In this document: in pieces, positions 9,783 through 18,592 of the stretch
Layout of the letters: each line of letters opens with the position of its first letter
How positions within the stretch are numbered: the stretch's first letter is position 1
Source: Ancylobacter pratisalsi
GTDB lineage: Bacteria > Pseudomonadota > Alphaproteobacteria > Rhizobiales > Xanthobacteraceae
Direction of reading: 5' to 3'
NCBI RefSeq assembly: GCF_010669125.1
Contig: NZ_CP048630.1
Span: forward strand, 310,001-374,000
DNA length: 64,000 nucleotides
Position numbers and translations under genes: made by a program
The notes under the pieces: generated by a model
What the model was told of the DNA's origin: nothing
The model's database searches: none
Seen by the model: the letters and a program-made list of their open reading frames with translations, nothing else

Positions 9783-9805
9783 TTCGAGCCTTTCCGGGGC
9801 TCGAA
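9783..9805 (+). promoter_or_regulatory. Hairpin in rpsF leader, candidate S6:S18 autoregulatory element
   Basis: Perfect 8-bp stem TTCGAGCC (9783-9790) and GGCTCGAA (9798-9805) with a 7-nt loop TTTCCGG containing a CCG triplet, 59 nt before the rpsF start. Known S6:S18-binding mRNA elements in many phyla display an unpaired CCG, so this is a plausible autogenous control site. The assignment is inference; the stem itself is seen directly. Confidence 0.4.
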
Positions 9806-9864
9806 GGGCTCGGCGCCTGGACAACGGCCGCAATAGTGCGGATTCAAAAGGAAAGGCACGAGAC

Positions 9865-10332
9865 ATGGCTCTTTATGAGCATGTGTTCCTCGCGCGCCAG
9901 GACGTAACGGCGCAGCAGGTCGAGGAACTCACCGCCCGATTCAAGGGTGTTATCGAAGCGAATGGCGGTTCGGTCCAGAAGGCCGAGTACTGGGGCGTCA
10001 AGACGCTTACCTACCGCATTCGCAAGAACCGCAAGGCTCACTTCTCGCTGCTCAACATCGACGCGCCGTCCGCCGCCGTGGCCGAGATGGAGCGCCAGAT
10101 GCGGATCGACGAGGACGTGCTGCGCTTCCTCACCATCCGCGTCGAGGCTCTTGAAGAGACCCCGTCGGTCATGCTGCAGAAGCGCGACCGCGACGACCGT
10201 GGTGATCGCGGCTTCGGTGGTGATCGCGGCTTCGGTGGTGGGCGTGGTTTCGGCGGTGATCGTGGCGACCGCGGCGATCGTGGCCCGCGTCGCGATCGTG
10301 AAGAGACCCCTGCGAACGTGGAGACTGAGTGA
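9865..10332 (+). CDS. rpsF: Ribosomal protein bS6
   Basis: 30S platform protein that pairs with bS18. The start at 9865 gives [13 protein letters not shown] with AAAGGAAAGG upstream. 155 residues: a normal ~100-residue S6 fold ([35 protein letters not shown]), then a low-complexity tail from about residue 108 made of [13 protein letters not shown] repeats and an acidic end. The tail makes it longer than the ~130 residues of enterobacterial S6. The stop overlaps the rpsR start (TGATG). Confidence 0.97.
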   Translation: MALYEHVFLARQDVTAQQVEELTARFKGVIEANGGSVQKAEYWGVKTLTYRIRKNRKAHFSLLNIDAPSAAVAEMERQMRIDEDVLRFLTIRVEALEETPSVMLQKRDRDDRGDRGFGGDRGFGGGRGFGGDRGDRGDRGPRRDREETPANVETE

Positions 10333-10601
10333 TGGCTTTCGGTGGCACTGGCGGTCCGTCCGCTAATTCTTCTGGCGCGCGTCGCCCCTTCTTCCGCCGT
10401 CGCAAGACCTGCCCGTTCTCCGGCGCGAACGCTCCGAAGATCGACTACAAGGACGTGCGTCTGCTGCAGCGCTACATCTCCGAGCGCGGCAAGATCGTTC
10501 CCTCGCGCATCACGGCCGTCTCGGCCAAGAAGCAGCGCGAACTCGCTCAGGCCATCAAGCGCTCGCGCTTCCTCGGCCTACTGCCGTTCGTGATCCGCTG
10601 A
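10332..10601 (+). CDS. rpsR: Ribosomal protein bS18
   Basis: 89-residue 30S protein. It has the family core [39 protein letters not shown] and the C-terminal [22 protein letters not shown]. The ATG at 10332 shares bases with the rpsF stop, so translation is probably coupled. A strong GC hairpin follows the stop at 10615-10640. Confidence 0.98.
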   Translation: MAFGGTGGPSANSSGARRPFFRRRKTCPFSGANAPKIDYKDVRLLQRYISERGKIVPSRITAVSAKKQRELAQAIKRSRFLGLLPFVIR

Positions 10602-10614
10602 TCGCTTGACGACC

Positions 10615-10640
10615 TCGTCCCCGGCCCGCGCCGGGGACGA
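10615..10640. terminator. 11-bp perfect hairpin after rpsR
   Basis: Arms TCGTCCCCGGC (10615-10625) and GCCGGGGACGA (10630-10640) with a 4-nt loop, starting 13 nt after the rpsR stop. No T-run follows, so it may attenuate or protect the rpsF-rpsR transcript rather than fully end it. Confidence 0.5.
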
Positions 10641-10695
10641 AACCACCGAATTGGTTACCGACAGGTCCGCGGGAATGGTCCCGCTGGTCTCTGCT

Positions 10696-10716
10696 GAGGC
10701 GGCCACGTGCCGCCTC
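10696..10716. repeat. 8-bp inverted repeat before the DUF2232 gene
   Basis: GAGGCGGC (10696-10703) and GCCGCCTC (10709-10716) with a 5-nt loop, just upstream of the next start. It could be a second stem that separates S6/S18 from downstream expression, or it could mask the ribosome-binding region. Confidence 0.35.
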
Positions 10717-10723
10717 TAACCGC

Positions 10724-11701
10724 GTGGAGCGGGACAGCTCGTCGATGATACTGACCTGGCTTATAGCCCTTGGCGCCGGCGCGGCGTCGGCTCTTCTCGT
10801 TGCGACCGTCGCAACGGGCAGCGCCTTGGCATTGCCGCTGTTCTACCTCGCCCCCCTGCCGCTGCTGATCGTTGGCCTTGGCTGGTCGCATCTGGCCGCG
10901 CTTGTTGCCGCCTCTGCCGCGTCCGTTGCCATCGGCCTGTTCTTTGGCCTGGAACTTCTGCTTGCCTATGTCGTCGGCGTGGGATTGCCAGCCTACGTAT
11001 TGGGCTATCTGGCCCTGATGGCGAAACAGGAACAGGCGGATGCTCCGTTCGAGTGGTTCCCGATCGGGCGTATCGTGCTGGCATCCGCCATTCTGGGATG
11101 CGTGTCGGTCGCCGCGCTGATCCCGCTCGTCGCCGGCGACATCGAGGGTTACCAGGCTGCGCTGCGGTCCCTCTTCCAGGCGATGCTGCTGGAGACGCCC
11201 GGCAGCACAGGTACCGACGCCGATCGGCTGATCGATCTCCTGGTCCTGGTGATGCCTCCGGCGGCCGCTGTTGTCACCATGATGACGCAGCTGGCGAATC
11301 TCTGGCTGGCAGCGCATGTCGCCCGGGTTTCCGGCCGTCTCATGCGGCCCTGGCCGGACCTCGCTGCCATTAGCGTGCCGCCCGCAACCGTTGCTCTGCT
11401 GGCCGGCGCCTTCATCGGCGCGGCGCTCTCTTCGGGTTTCGCCGGCCTGCTGGCGCAACTGCTGGGCGCCACGCTCATCATGGTTTTCGCTCTTGTTGGC
11501 ATGGCGGTGATCCACTGGATCACACGTGGCGCCGCGGGACGCACGCTCGTCATCGCGACGGTCTGGATCGCAGCGCTCGCATTGGGCTGGCCGTTCGGAA
11601 TGCTGGCGCTTCTCGGCATCGCCGACACCCTCTTCGGACTGCGTGGCCGTTTCCGGCGCCGGACAAGCGCGGGCGGCCCACCCGCAGCCAACGACGACTG
11701 A
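10724..11701 (+). CDS. DUF2232 family multi-pass membrane protein
   Basis: 325 residues with about eight hydrophobic helices running from residue 8 to residue 300 and a short basic C-terminus. Alphaproteobacteria commonly carry a DUF2232 (YybS-like) membrane protein between rpsR and rplI, and both the position and the LPLFYLAPLPLLIVGLGWS-type N-terminus fit. Function is unknown. The start is uncertain: GTG at 10724 or ATG at 10745 (MILTWLIALGAG); neither has a strong ribosome-binding site at ideal spacing. Confidence 0.8.
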   Translation: MERDSSSMILTWLIALGAGAASALLVATVATGSALALPLFYLAPLPLLIVGLGWSHLAALVAASAASVAIGLFFGLELLLAYVVGVGLPAYVLGYLALMAKQEQADAPFEWFPIGRIVLASAILGCVSVAALIPLVAGDIEGYQAALRSLFQAMLLETPGSTGTDADRLIDLLVLVMPPAAAVVTMMTQLANLWLAAHVARVSGRLMRPWPDLAAISVPPATVALLAGAFIGAALSSGFAGLLAQLLGATLIMVFALVGMAVIHWITRGAAGRTLVIATVWIAALALGWPFGMLALLGIADTLFGLRGRFRRRTSAGGPPAANDD

Positions 11702-11743
11702 ATTTAACCAATCTGAATTTGAACGACTGAATGGAGAATACCG

Positions 11744-12334
11744 ATGGATATCATTCTGCTTGAGCGTGTGGCCAAGCTTGGTCAGATGGGCGAAACCGTG
11801 CGCGTGCGCGATGGTTACGCTCGTAACTTCCTCCTGCCGGCTGGCAAGGCCCTGCGCGCCACCAAGGAAAACAAGGCTCGCTTCGAGTCGATGAAGGTTC
11901 AGCTTGAGACGCGCAACATCGAGCTCAAGAACGAAGCCGCCAAGGTCGGTGAAAAGCTGAACGGCCTCGAAGTGGTGCTCGTCCGCCAGGCCGGCGAAAC
12001 CGGCCAGCTCTACGGCTCGGTCTCCACCCGGGACATCGCCGATGCAGTGACGGCCGCCGGCTTCAGCGTCGCCCGGAACCAGGTGATGCTCAATCACCCC
12101 ATCAAGACCATTGGTCTCCACGAGATCCCGGTGACCCTGCACCCGGAAGTCGAGGTCTCCGTTCGCGCCAATGTCGCGCGTAGCGCGGAAGAGGCCGAGC
12201 GTCAGTCGCGCGGCGAAGACATGAGCGTCAATCGCGACGACCTCGACGATGAAGACGAATTCGATGCCGCTCCGGTTGCTGAAGCCGAGGACGACATCGA
12301 GGGTGAAGTCGAAGCGGAAGCCGAACAGGCCTGA
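11744..12334 (+). CDS. rplI: Ribosomal protein bL9
   Basis: 50S protein at the base of the L1 stalk. [40 protein letters not shown] is the conserved N-domain, then a long connecting helix ([29 protein letters not shown]) and a C-domain ending [17 protein letters not shown]. 196 residues, with a ~45-residue strongly acidic tail that E. coli L9 lacks. Upstream is GGAG (11731-11734). A good intrinsic terminator follows. Confidence 0.97.
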   Translation: MDIILLERVAKLGQMGETVRVRDGYARNFLLPAGKALRATKENKARFESMKVQLETRNIELKNEAAKVGEKLNGLEVVLVRQAGETGQLYGSVSTRDIADAVTAAGFSVARNQVMLNHPIKTIGLHEIPVTLHPEVEVSVRANVARSAEEAERQSRGEDMSVNRDDLDDEDEFDAAPVAEAEDDIEGEVEAEAEQA

Positions 12335-12368
12335 CGCCACTTACCTTTCGGAATACGTCAAAATGCTT

Positions 12369-12397
12369 AGCCCGGCTGCTCGCAGCCGGGCTTTTTT
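12369..12397 (+). terminator. Rho-independent terminator after rplI
   Basis: 10-bp stem AGCCCGGCTG (12369-12378) and CAGCCGGGCT (12383-12392) with a CTCG loop, followed directly by a run of T. It ends the rpsF-rpsR-DUF2232-rplI unit. Confidence 0.92.
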
Positions 12398-12442
12398 GCG
12401 CGCGATTACGACGCCGACCATGTTGCTAGGCTGGAAATGTTG

Positions 12443-12462
12443 TGATGCAATAGTTTGCATCA
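12443..12462. promoter_or_regulatory. Candidate operator upstream of cfa
   Basis: Perfect 8-bp inverted repeat TGATGCAA (12443-12450) and TTGCATCA (12455-12462) around a 4-nt centre, 72 nt before the cfa start, in a locally AT-rich stretch. Its size and symmetry fit a dimeric regulator site. The regulator is unknown. Confidence 0.45.
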
Positions 12463-12488
12463 ATTGTGGCATGCCCGCCCTTTGGGCA

Positions 12489-12515
12489 GACGATCCTTCG
12501 AGAGGTAGGATCGTC
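12489..12515. repeat. 9-bp inverted repeat in the cfa leader
   Basis: GACGATCCT (12489-12497) and AGGATCGTC (12507-12515), 9-nt loop, ending 19 nt before the cfa start and before its GGAGG. It could fold in the 5' UTR or act as a second protein site. Confidence 0.35.
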
Positions 12516-12534
12516 GGTACCGTGGAGGCCGTCG

Positions 12535-13794
12535 ATGGAGCGCTTGTTGCTGCGCGTTCTCTCGCGCATCGTGCGTCGTGGGTCGCTCACCCTCATTCTC
12601 CCATCCGGACATCGCGAAACATTCGGTGACGGCTCGGGGCCGCCTCTCGCCATACGGATTGCATCGAAGGATTGGGAACGGCGCATCGCGCTCGATCCGG
12701 AATTTGAGTTCGGCGAGGCCTATATGGAAGGCGGCCTGGTTATCGAGCAAGGCGATATTGGCGAAGTGCTCGCCACCCTGATGTCCCAGGTCGGCTACCA
12801 GGTACCGAGCTTCACCGCGAAGTCCCTGATGAAGCTGCGCTTCATGGTTCGGCGCCTGGCGCAATTCAATCCGCGAGAGCGTGCACAACGCAACGTTGCC
12901 CATCACTACGACCTGGACGGCCGGCTGTACTCTCTTTTCCTTGATGCTGACCGCCAATACTCCTGTGCCTATTTCGAGCATGAGGGGCAGTCGCTTGATG
13001 ATGCGCAGCTCGCCAAAAAGCGGCATATCGCGGCAAAATTGCTGTTCGACAGGCCCGACCTCAATGCGCTCGACATCGGCTGCGGCTGGGGCGGCATGGG
13101 GCTCTATCTCGCCGAGAACGCAGCCGCAAATGTCACGGGCGTTACGCTCTCGCAGGAGCAGCACGGCATCGCCAATGCCCGTGCGCGCGAACGCGGCCTC
13201 TCCGAGCGCGCCGAGTTCCGCTTGCAGGACTATCGCGACGTCGCGGGCCCCTTCGACCGCATCGTATCCGTCGGGATGTTCGAGCATGTCGGCATAGGCC
13301 ACTACGAAGAATATTTCAGCAAGATCGCCGACCTGCTGAAGGACGATGGCGTAGCACTGGTCCATTCCATCGGCCGGTCCGAAGGGCCGGGGATCACGAA
13401 CCCGTGGATTGCCAAGTACATCTTCCCCGGAGGTTACATCCCCGCACTTTCCGAGGTTCTGCCCGCCATCGAGCGAGCGGGTCTCCTGGTCGCGGATGTG
13501 GAAATTCTGCGGCTGCACTACGCCGAGACACTGAAAGCCTGGCGTGAACGCTTCCTCGCCCACGAGGAAGAAATCGAACGGATGTATGATTCGCGCTTCG
13601 TGCGGATGTTCGAGTTCTATCTCGCCTCCTCGGAAATGGCCTTCCGCCACCAGGGGATGATGGTGTTCCAGATTCAGTTGGCCAAACGTGAGGGTGTGGT
13701 GCCGTTGACGCGCAGTTACATCGCCGAGACGGAAGCCGACTTGCGCGGCAAGGAGCGCCGCAACCGCATCGGGCTGCGGCTCGCCGGCGAGTAG
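12535..13794 (+). CDS. cfa: Cyclopropane-fatty-acyl-phospholipid synthase family protein
   Basis: SAM-dependent methyltransferase that adds a methylene bridge to unsaturated acyl chains of membrane lipids. I start at the ATG at 12535 (MERLLLRVLSRIVRRG, 419 residues) because GGAGG lies 6 nt upstream. SAM motif LDIGCGWGGMGLYLAE, then VTLSQEQHGIANARARERGL and VSVGMFEHVGIGHYEEYF, are diagnostic of the CFA/mycolic acid cyclopropane group. The N-terminal lipid-binding part includes GEAYMEGGLVIEQGD. It is a single gene after the rplI terminator with two inverted repeats upstream. Confidence 0.92.
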   Translation: MERLLLRVLSRIVRRGSLTLILPSGHRETFGDGSGPPLAIRIASKDWERRIALDPEFEFGEAYMEGGLVIEQGDIGEVLATLMSQVGYQVPSFTAKSLMKLRFMVRRLAQFNPRERAQRNVAHHYDLDGRLYSLFLDADRQYSCAYFEHEGQSLDDAQLAKKRHIAAKLLFDRPDLNALDIGCGWGGMGLYLAENAAANVTGVTLSQEQHGIANARARERGLSERAEFRLQDYRDVAGPFDRIVSVGMFEHVGIGHYEEYFSKIADLLKDDGVALVHSIGRSEGPGITNPWIAKYIFPGGYIPALSEVLPAIERAGLLVADVEILRLHYAETLKAWRERFLAHEEEIERMYDSRFVRMFEFYLASSEMAFRHQGMMVFQIQLAKREGVVPLTRSYIAETEADLRGKERRNRIGLRLAGE

Positions 13795-13954
13795 GAAGGG
13801 CCTGAGGCGATCAATCAGGGCGGAATCGCGTCAAGTGCGATTCCGCTTTCCACAGGTCCTCCACAGGACAAAATGGTGCGTAGGAGATTCGCCACGGACT
13901 CACTCGCCGTGGAGGCGTTAGCTGTTGGCCAACACCAGCGCACCCGGATGGACC

Positions 13955-15439
13955 ATGCTCGATTCCCCTGCCCGCCCCCCGGCGGCGACCGACATTGCCT
14001 TTCGTACGCCCCCTCACAACATTGAGGCGGAGCAGGCGCTGCTGGGCGCCATTCTGGTTAACAATGAAGCGTTCTATCGGGTGTCCGACTTTCTGGAGCC
14101 CCGCCACTTCTTCGAACCGATTCACGTCGCCATCTATGAAACGGCAAGCGCGCTGATCCGTGCCGGCAAGGTAGCGACGCCCGTCACGCTGAAGACCTTT
14201 CTACCGAACGATCTCGACGTCGCCGGCCTGACGGGTCCGCAATATCTCGCGCGTCTTGCCGCCGAAGCGACGACGATCATCAACGCCGAGGATTACGGGC
14301 GGACGATCTACGATCTCTCGGTGCGGCGCGATCTCATCAGCATCGGCGAGGAGGTCGTCAACGAGGCCTACGACGCGGCTATCGACGTCACGCCGCAGGA
14401 CCAGATCGAAGAGGCGGAAAAGCGCCTCTACGAGCTTGCTGAAACCGGCCGCTACGACGGCGGCTTCATGCGCTTCAACGATGCGCTGAAGGAAGCGGTC
14501 GACATGGCCAGCCGCGCCTTCCAGCGCGATGGCCACCTCTCCGGCACCGCGTCCGGCCTCGACGACCTCGACCAGATGATGGGTGGCTTGCAATCGTCCG
14601 ATCTCATCATCCTCGCCGGCCGCCCGGCCATGGGAAAGACGTCGCTGGCCACGAACATCGCCTTCAACGTGGCCGCGGCCTATCGCTCCGAAACCTTGCC
14701 TGACGGCAGTATCCGCGCGCTCGATGGCGGCGTGGTCGGGTTCTTCTCGCTGGAAATGTCGGCCGAGCAGCTCGCCACCCGTATCCTCGCGGAGCAGGCC
14801 GAGATTGCTTCCTATAAGATCCGGCGCGGCGACATCAACGAGAACGAGTTCGACAAGCTCGCAAGCTGCGCCCAGATGATGCAGACTATTCCGCTCTATA
14901 TCGACGATACGGGCGGCATCTCCATCGCCCAACTTCGTGCCCGCGCCCGTCGGCTCAAGCGCCAGCGCGGTCTCGATTTCATGGTGGTGGATTATCTTCA
15001 GCTGCTCACCGGCTCCTCGAAAAGCTCGTCGCAGGGTCGCGTGCAGGAAATCACCGAGATCACCACGGGTCTGAAGGCACTGGCCAAGGAGCTTGGCGTA
15101 CCTATCATGGCGCTTTCCCAGCTCTCGCGGCAGGTGGAATCGCGCGACGACAAGCGCCCCCAATTGTCGGACCTTCGCGAATCCGGTTCCATCGAGCAGG
15201 ATGCCGACGTGGTCATGTTCGTGTTCCGCGAGGAGTATTACCTCAAGAACAGGGAGCCGAAGGAAGGCACCGAGGAATGGTTCAAGTGGGATCTCGAAAT
15301 GAAAGCGGCGCACGGCGTAGCCGAGGTGATCATCGGCAAGCAGCGCCACGGCCCGACTGGAACGGTCAAGGTCGCCTTCGAAGCCCAGTTCACCCGCTTC
15401 TCCTCTCTTGCCCAGGGCGATCGCCTGCCAGAACATTGA
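13955..15439 (+). CDS. dnaB: Replicative DNA helicase
   Basis: Hexameric 5'-3' helicase at the replication fork. The N-terminal domain is PPHNIEAEQALLGAILVNNEAF and the RecA-like C-domain has Walker A GRPAMGKTSLATNIAF. Walker B is MVVDYLQLL, followed by ALSQLSRQVESRDDKRPQLSDLRESGSIEQDAD. I use the ATG at 13955 (494 residues); an in-frame TTG at 13925 would add ten residues. No intein is present. It is followed closely by alr, a pairing common in alphaproteobacteria. Confidence 0.97.
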   Translation: MLDSPARPPAATDIAFRTPPHNIEAEQALLGAILVNNEAFYRVSDFLEPRHFFEPIHVAIYETASALIRAGKVATPVTLKTFLPNDLDVAGLTGPQYLARLAAEATTIINAEDYGRTIYDLSVRRDLISIGEEVVNEAYDAAIDVTPQDQIEEAEKRLYELAETGRYDGGFMRFNDALKEAVDMASRAFQRDGHLSGTASGLDDLDQMMGGLQSSDLIILAGRPAMGKTSLATNIAFNVAAAYRSETLPDGSIRALDGGVVGFFSLEMSAEQLATRILAEQAEIASYKIRRGDINENEFDKLASCAQMMQTIPLYIDDTGGISIAQLRARARRLKRQRGLDFMVVDYLQLLTGSSKSSSQGRVQEITEITTGLKALAKELGVPIMALSQLSRQVESRDDKRPQLSDLRESGSIEQDADVVMFVFREEYYLKNREPKEGTEEWFKWDLEMKAAHGVAEVIIGKQRHGPTGTVKVAFEAQFTRFSSLAQGDRLPEH

Positions 15440-15455
15440 GTGCGTCAAAGTGAAC

Positions 15456-16568
15456 ATGGACGATATTCCGCAGGCCGAGGCCGGCGGCCTTCTGACCATA
15501 GATCTGGCAGCGCTTCAGGCGAATTACCAGGAAATCGCCCGGCGCGTGGCACCCGCGCTGTGCGCGGCGGTGGTGAAGGGCGATGCCTATGGCACCGGTC
15601 TGGTGCCGACATCCAAGGCACTCTGGCAAGCCGGCGCACGCACTTTCTTCGTCGCACTCCTCAGTGAGGCAAGGTCGCTGCGCGCAACCTTGCCAGAGGC
15701 TGAGATCTTCGTGCTCAACGGGCTGTTTCCCGACACCGTTTCCACCTTCCAGGAGCAGCGTCTCCTACCCGTTTTGGGCAGCCTCGAAGAAATCGCAACC
15801 TGGCGCGCCTTCTGCACCCGCACCGGACAGGCCCTTCCGGCGGCCCTTCATGTCGATACGGGGATGAACCGGCTCGGGGTCTCACCGACGGAGGCGATAA
15901 ATCTCGCTGAGGGACGTGACGAGATCGGTTTTCCGCTGGCGCTGCTCATGAGCCATCTTGCCTGCGCCGATGAACCGGACCATCCACTCTCCGCGCGGCA
16001 ACTTGAGGACTTCCGAGCCATCGCCGCTCTGTTTCCGGACGTACGCGCATCGTTGGCCAATTCGGCTGGCGCGATGAGCGACCCTGCGTTCCACTTTGAT
16101 CTGGTCCGGCCTGGCATCGCCGTCTATGGCGGGCGGGCGCGCAGGGATATTGCGCCGCTGCGTCCCATTGTCCGGCTTGCCCTGCGCGTCATCCAGATCC
16201 GCCATGTCCATGAAGGTCAAACCATCGGCTATGGCGCCGCGCACACTGCACTACGCCCCAGCCGGATCGCGATCCTCTCGGCCGGCTACGCCGACGGCAT
16301 TCCAAGGCTCGCGGGCGCCTCCGATCTCAGGCCCGGCGCGGAAGCGATCATAGCGGGCCGTCGATGCCCGCTCGTGGGGCGCATTTCGATGGACCTGCTC
16401 GCCGTGGACGTGACGGACGTGCCGGACGCCTTGGTTTCGGCCGGCGATTGGGCCGTGCTGCTTGGCGAAGGTCTCACCCTCGGCGACCTTGCCCGGCACT
16501 CGCACACCATCGACTATGAAATCCTGACGTCTCTTGGCAAGCGCTACTGCCGACGCTGGACGTACTGA
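15456..16568 (+). CDS. alr: Alanine racemase
   Basis: PLP-dependent interconversion of L- and D-alanine for peptidoglycan. The PLP lysine is in AAVVKGDAYGTG near residue 45. MNRLGVSPTEA and RISMDLLAVDVTDVP, and the tyrosine in IGYGAAHTA, fit the fold-type III barrel and C-terminal domain. 370 residues from the ATG at 15456; an in-frame GTG at 15450 is also possible. The gene starts 17 nt after dnaB. Its last 25 nt overlap the 3' end of the leftward hypothetical gene. Confidence 0.94.
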   Translation: MDDIPQAEAGGLLTIDLAALQANYQEIARRVAPALCAAVVKGDAYGTGLVPTSKALWQAGARTFFVALLSEARSLRATLPEAEIFVLNGLFPDTVSTFQEQRLLPVLGSLEEIATWRAFCTRTGQALPAALHVDTGMNRLGVSPTEAINLAEGRDEIGFPLALLMSHLACADEPDHPLSARQLEDFRAIAALFPDVRASLANSAGAMSDPAFHFDLVRPGIAVYGGRARRDIAPLRPIVRLALRVIQIRHVHEGQTIGYGAAHTALRPSRIAILSAGYADGIPRLAGASDLRPGAEAIIAGRRCPLVGRISMDLLAVDVTDVPDALVSAGDWAVLLGEGLTLGDLARHSHTIDYEILTSLGKRYCRRWTY

Positions 16569-16933
16569 ACCCGCACTTTGCCCTCTGGAGGCAGCGCGGT
16601 ATGCATGCCGCTTCTGACCGCCTCGATCAACTGCGCACCGTTCTCCAGCCAAGCGGGCGCAACCAGGCCACGGCCGTCAACAAAGATCAATTCGAGCCGC
16701 AGGATTGGCCGCTCGGCATCACGGTAGCCTTTTCGGGTCATGACGCTCTTGATGTCTGCCCAGGGCACAAATTTCCCAGACCAAAGGTGAACACCATTCT
16801 CGTCAACCTTGTATACAAATTTACGTCGCCATTGTAGAAGAAAAATACATCCTATCCCGAGTGTTGCAGGCAGCAAACACGCAAAGGTTAGTGCAAACCG
16901 GCTATTGAGTTGTGCAACGGTTGGCTGCATCAA
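16544..16933 (-). CDS. Hypothetical membrane protein with bacterial PH-like domain
   Basis: 129 residues, not assigned to a named family. One hydrophobic helix (about residues 13-34) is followed by a pattern typical of bacterial PH-like domains: FVYKVDENGVHLWSGKFVPWADIKSVMTRKG, then strands RLELIFVDGRGLV. This predicts a small membrane-anchored protein with a cytoplasmic beta-rich domain. It converges on alr with a 25 nt overlap and is divergent from radA across an AT-rich gap. Part of its start region is AT-richer than the neighbouring genes. Confidence 0.6.
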   Translation of the reverse strand: MMQPTVAQLNSRFALTFACLLPATLGIGCIFLLQWRRKFVYKVDENGVHLWSGKFVPWADIKSVMTRKGYRDAERPILRLELIFVDGRGLVAPAWLENGAQLIEAVRSGMHTALPPEGKVRVQYVQRRQ

Positions 16934-16966
16934 TTGCTAAGCACCCCTATGAAACTGGCTAAATCG

Positions 16967-16989
16967 ATGCATTTTTCGCGCCAATGCAT
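16967..16989. repeat. Paired ATGCAT boxes in the radA divergent gap
   Basis: Two self-complementary ATGCAT hexamers (16967-16972, 16984-16989) sit 17 bp apart start to start, in the AT-rich region between the PH-like gene and radA. They could be promoter or regulator elements; nothing further supports this. Confidence 0.25.
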
Positions 16990-17076
16990 AGCTCCTATTA
17001 GTGGTGATGTCCTACACCCCCTACATGGGATGAAAATGACATCGTCAGCCCTTTACCGTTCATACTAGGCATCCTG

Positions 17077-18486
17077 ATGGCCAAACGTGCCTCCTCCTTT
17101 GTCTGCCAGTCCTGTGGTGCCGCGCATACGCGATGGCAGGGCCGCTGCGACTCGTGCGGCGCCTGGAACAGCATCGCGGAGGAGGAGAGCACCGGCTCGA
17201 TGCCAGCCGCTCAGCGTGGAGGTCGTCGTGGGCGACTCGTCGCGCTCGAAAGCCTGGCAGGAGTCAGTGAAGACGCCCCGCGCATCCGCATCGGCATCGA
17301 TGAGGCGGATCGTGTGGCCGGAGGCGGACTGGTGCCCGGCTCCGTACTTCTGATCGGCGGCGATCCTGGCATCGGCAAATCGACTCTGCTTATCCAGGCG
17401 TCGGCGTCTCTGGCGCGACAGGGACACAGGGTCATCTATGTCTCCGGCGAAGAAGCATCGGCGCAGGTACGGCTCCGCGCGGAACGGCTCGGCCTTGCTG
17501 GCGCAACGGTCGAACTCGCGGCCGAGACAAATGTCGAGGACATCGTCGCCACGTTGTCGGAGGGGCGTCGGCCGGCGCTTGTTGTCATCGACTCAATCCA
17601 GACCATGTGGACGGACAGTGTCGAATCCGCGCCTGGAACCGTGACCCAGGTGCGTTCGTCCGCCCAGATCCTGATCCGCTTTGCCAAGCGGTCGGGAGCC
17701 TGTGTCGTATTGGTCGGCCACGTCACCAAGGACGGCCAGATCGCGGGCCCTCGCGTCGTCGAACACATGGTCGATGCCGTGCTCTCCTTCGAAGGCGACG
17801 GCGCCCATCATTTTCGCATTCTGCGCGCACAAAAGAACCGCTTCGGCCCAACCGACGAAATCGGCGTCTTCGAGATGACCGGTCTTGGACTGCGCGAGGT
17901 GGCCAACCCTTCGGAACTGTTCCTGTCGAACCGCGATCGGGGCGCGCCGGGGACCGCCGTCTATGCGGGCATGGAAGGCACGCGGCCGGTGCTGGTTGAA
18001 ATTCAGGCACTCGTGGTGCCGACAAGCCTTGGCACACCGCGCCGCGCCGTTGTCGGCTGGGATCCTAGCCGCCTGTCGATGGTACTCGCGGTCCTGGAAG
18101 CGCGCTGTGGCATCAAGCTTGGTGGCCACGATGTCCATCTCAATGTGGCTGGCGGCTTCCGTATCACTGAGCCGGCGGCCGATTTGGCCGTCGCGGCGGC
18201 GCTGGTCTCCTCCCTCAGTGGCTCGGCCCTGCCGACAGACTCGGTTTATTTCGGCGAAGTCAGCCTTACCGGAGCCGTGCGCCCGGTGGCCCATGCCGCC
18301 GCCCGCCTGAAAGAGGCCGCCAAGCTCGGCTTCGCCGGCGCCGTGGCTCCGCAGCCGAAAGCCGTCGCCTCGGAAGCCGGCGAGACACCTCTTGCGGTGG
18401 AAACGGTGACCTCTCTTGGGGATATCGTGGCCACGATCGCCGCGCGCGCGCCACGACGGGCCGCTCGTGTCACGCAAGAGGGATGA
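17077..18486 (+). CDS. radA: DNA repair protein RadA
   Basis: RecA-related branch-migration ATPase in recombinational repair. 469 residues: an N-terminal zinc finger (Cys10, Cys13, Cys24, Cys27), Walker A GGDPGIGKSTLLIQ, the RadA-specific KNRFGPTDEIGVFEM motif, and a C-terminal Lon-protease-like domain (HDVHLNVAGGFRITEPAADLAVAAAL). The order radA-cvpA-purF that follows is common in alphaproteobacteria. Confidence 0.97.
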   Translation: MAKRASSFVCQSCGAAHTRWQGRCDSCGAWNSIAEEESTGSMPAAQRGGRRGRLVALESLAGVSEDAPRIRIGIDEADRVAGGGLVPGSVLLIGGDPGIGKSTLLIQASASLARQGHRVIYVSGEEASAQVRLRAERLGLAGATVELAAETNVEDIVATLSEGRRPALVVIDSIQTMWTDSVESAPGTVTQVRSSAQILIRFAKRSGACVVLVGHVTKDGQIAGPRVVEHMVDAVLSFEGDGAHHFRILRAQKNRFGPTDEIGVFEMTGLGLREVANPSELFLSNRDRGAPGTAVYAGMEGTRPVLVEIQALVVPTSLGTPRRAVVGWDPSRLSMVLAVLEARCGIKLGGHDVHLNVAGGFRITEPAADLAVAAALVSSLSGSALPTDSVYFGEVSLTGAVRPVAHAAARLKEAAKLGFAGAVAPQPKAVASEAGETPLAVETVTSLGDIVATIAARAPRRAARVTQEG

Positions 18487-18592
18487 CGCCACCCGCGCGG
18501 CGCGCTATACGTCGCGCGGCTTCGCTCGGGAGCCGGATATCTGAAGATTCGGCCCTCTTCTGGAAAGCCGCCTCGGTCACGGTGCGATTGAT

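Noticed and set aside
10195..10320. Repeat-rich stretch that could look like a CRISPR or tandem repeat
   Set aside because: It is in frame inside rpsF and encodes the RG-rich tail.
10655..12340. A 561-codon leftward frame antisense to the DUF2232 gene and rplI
   Set aside because: The amino-acid composition is shadow-like (Arg/Gln/His rich) and rplI with its terminator is certain.
14201..15499. A 432-codon frame antisense to dnaB, and a 492-codon one antisense to the PLP enzyme (36441-37919)
   Set aside because: Both lie entirely over confident genes and have no recognisable domain.
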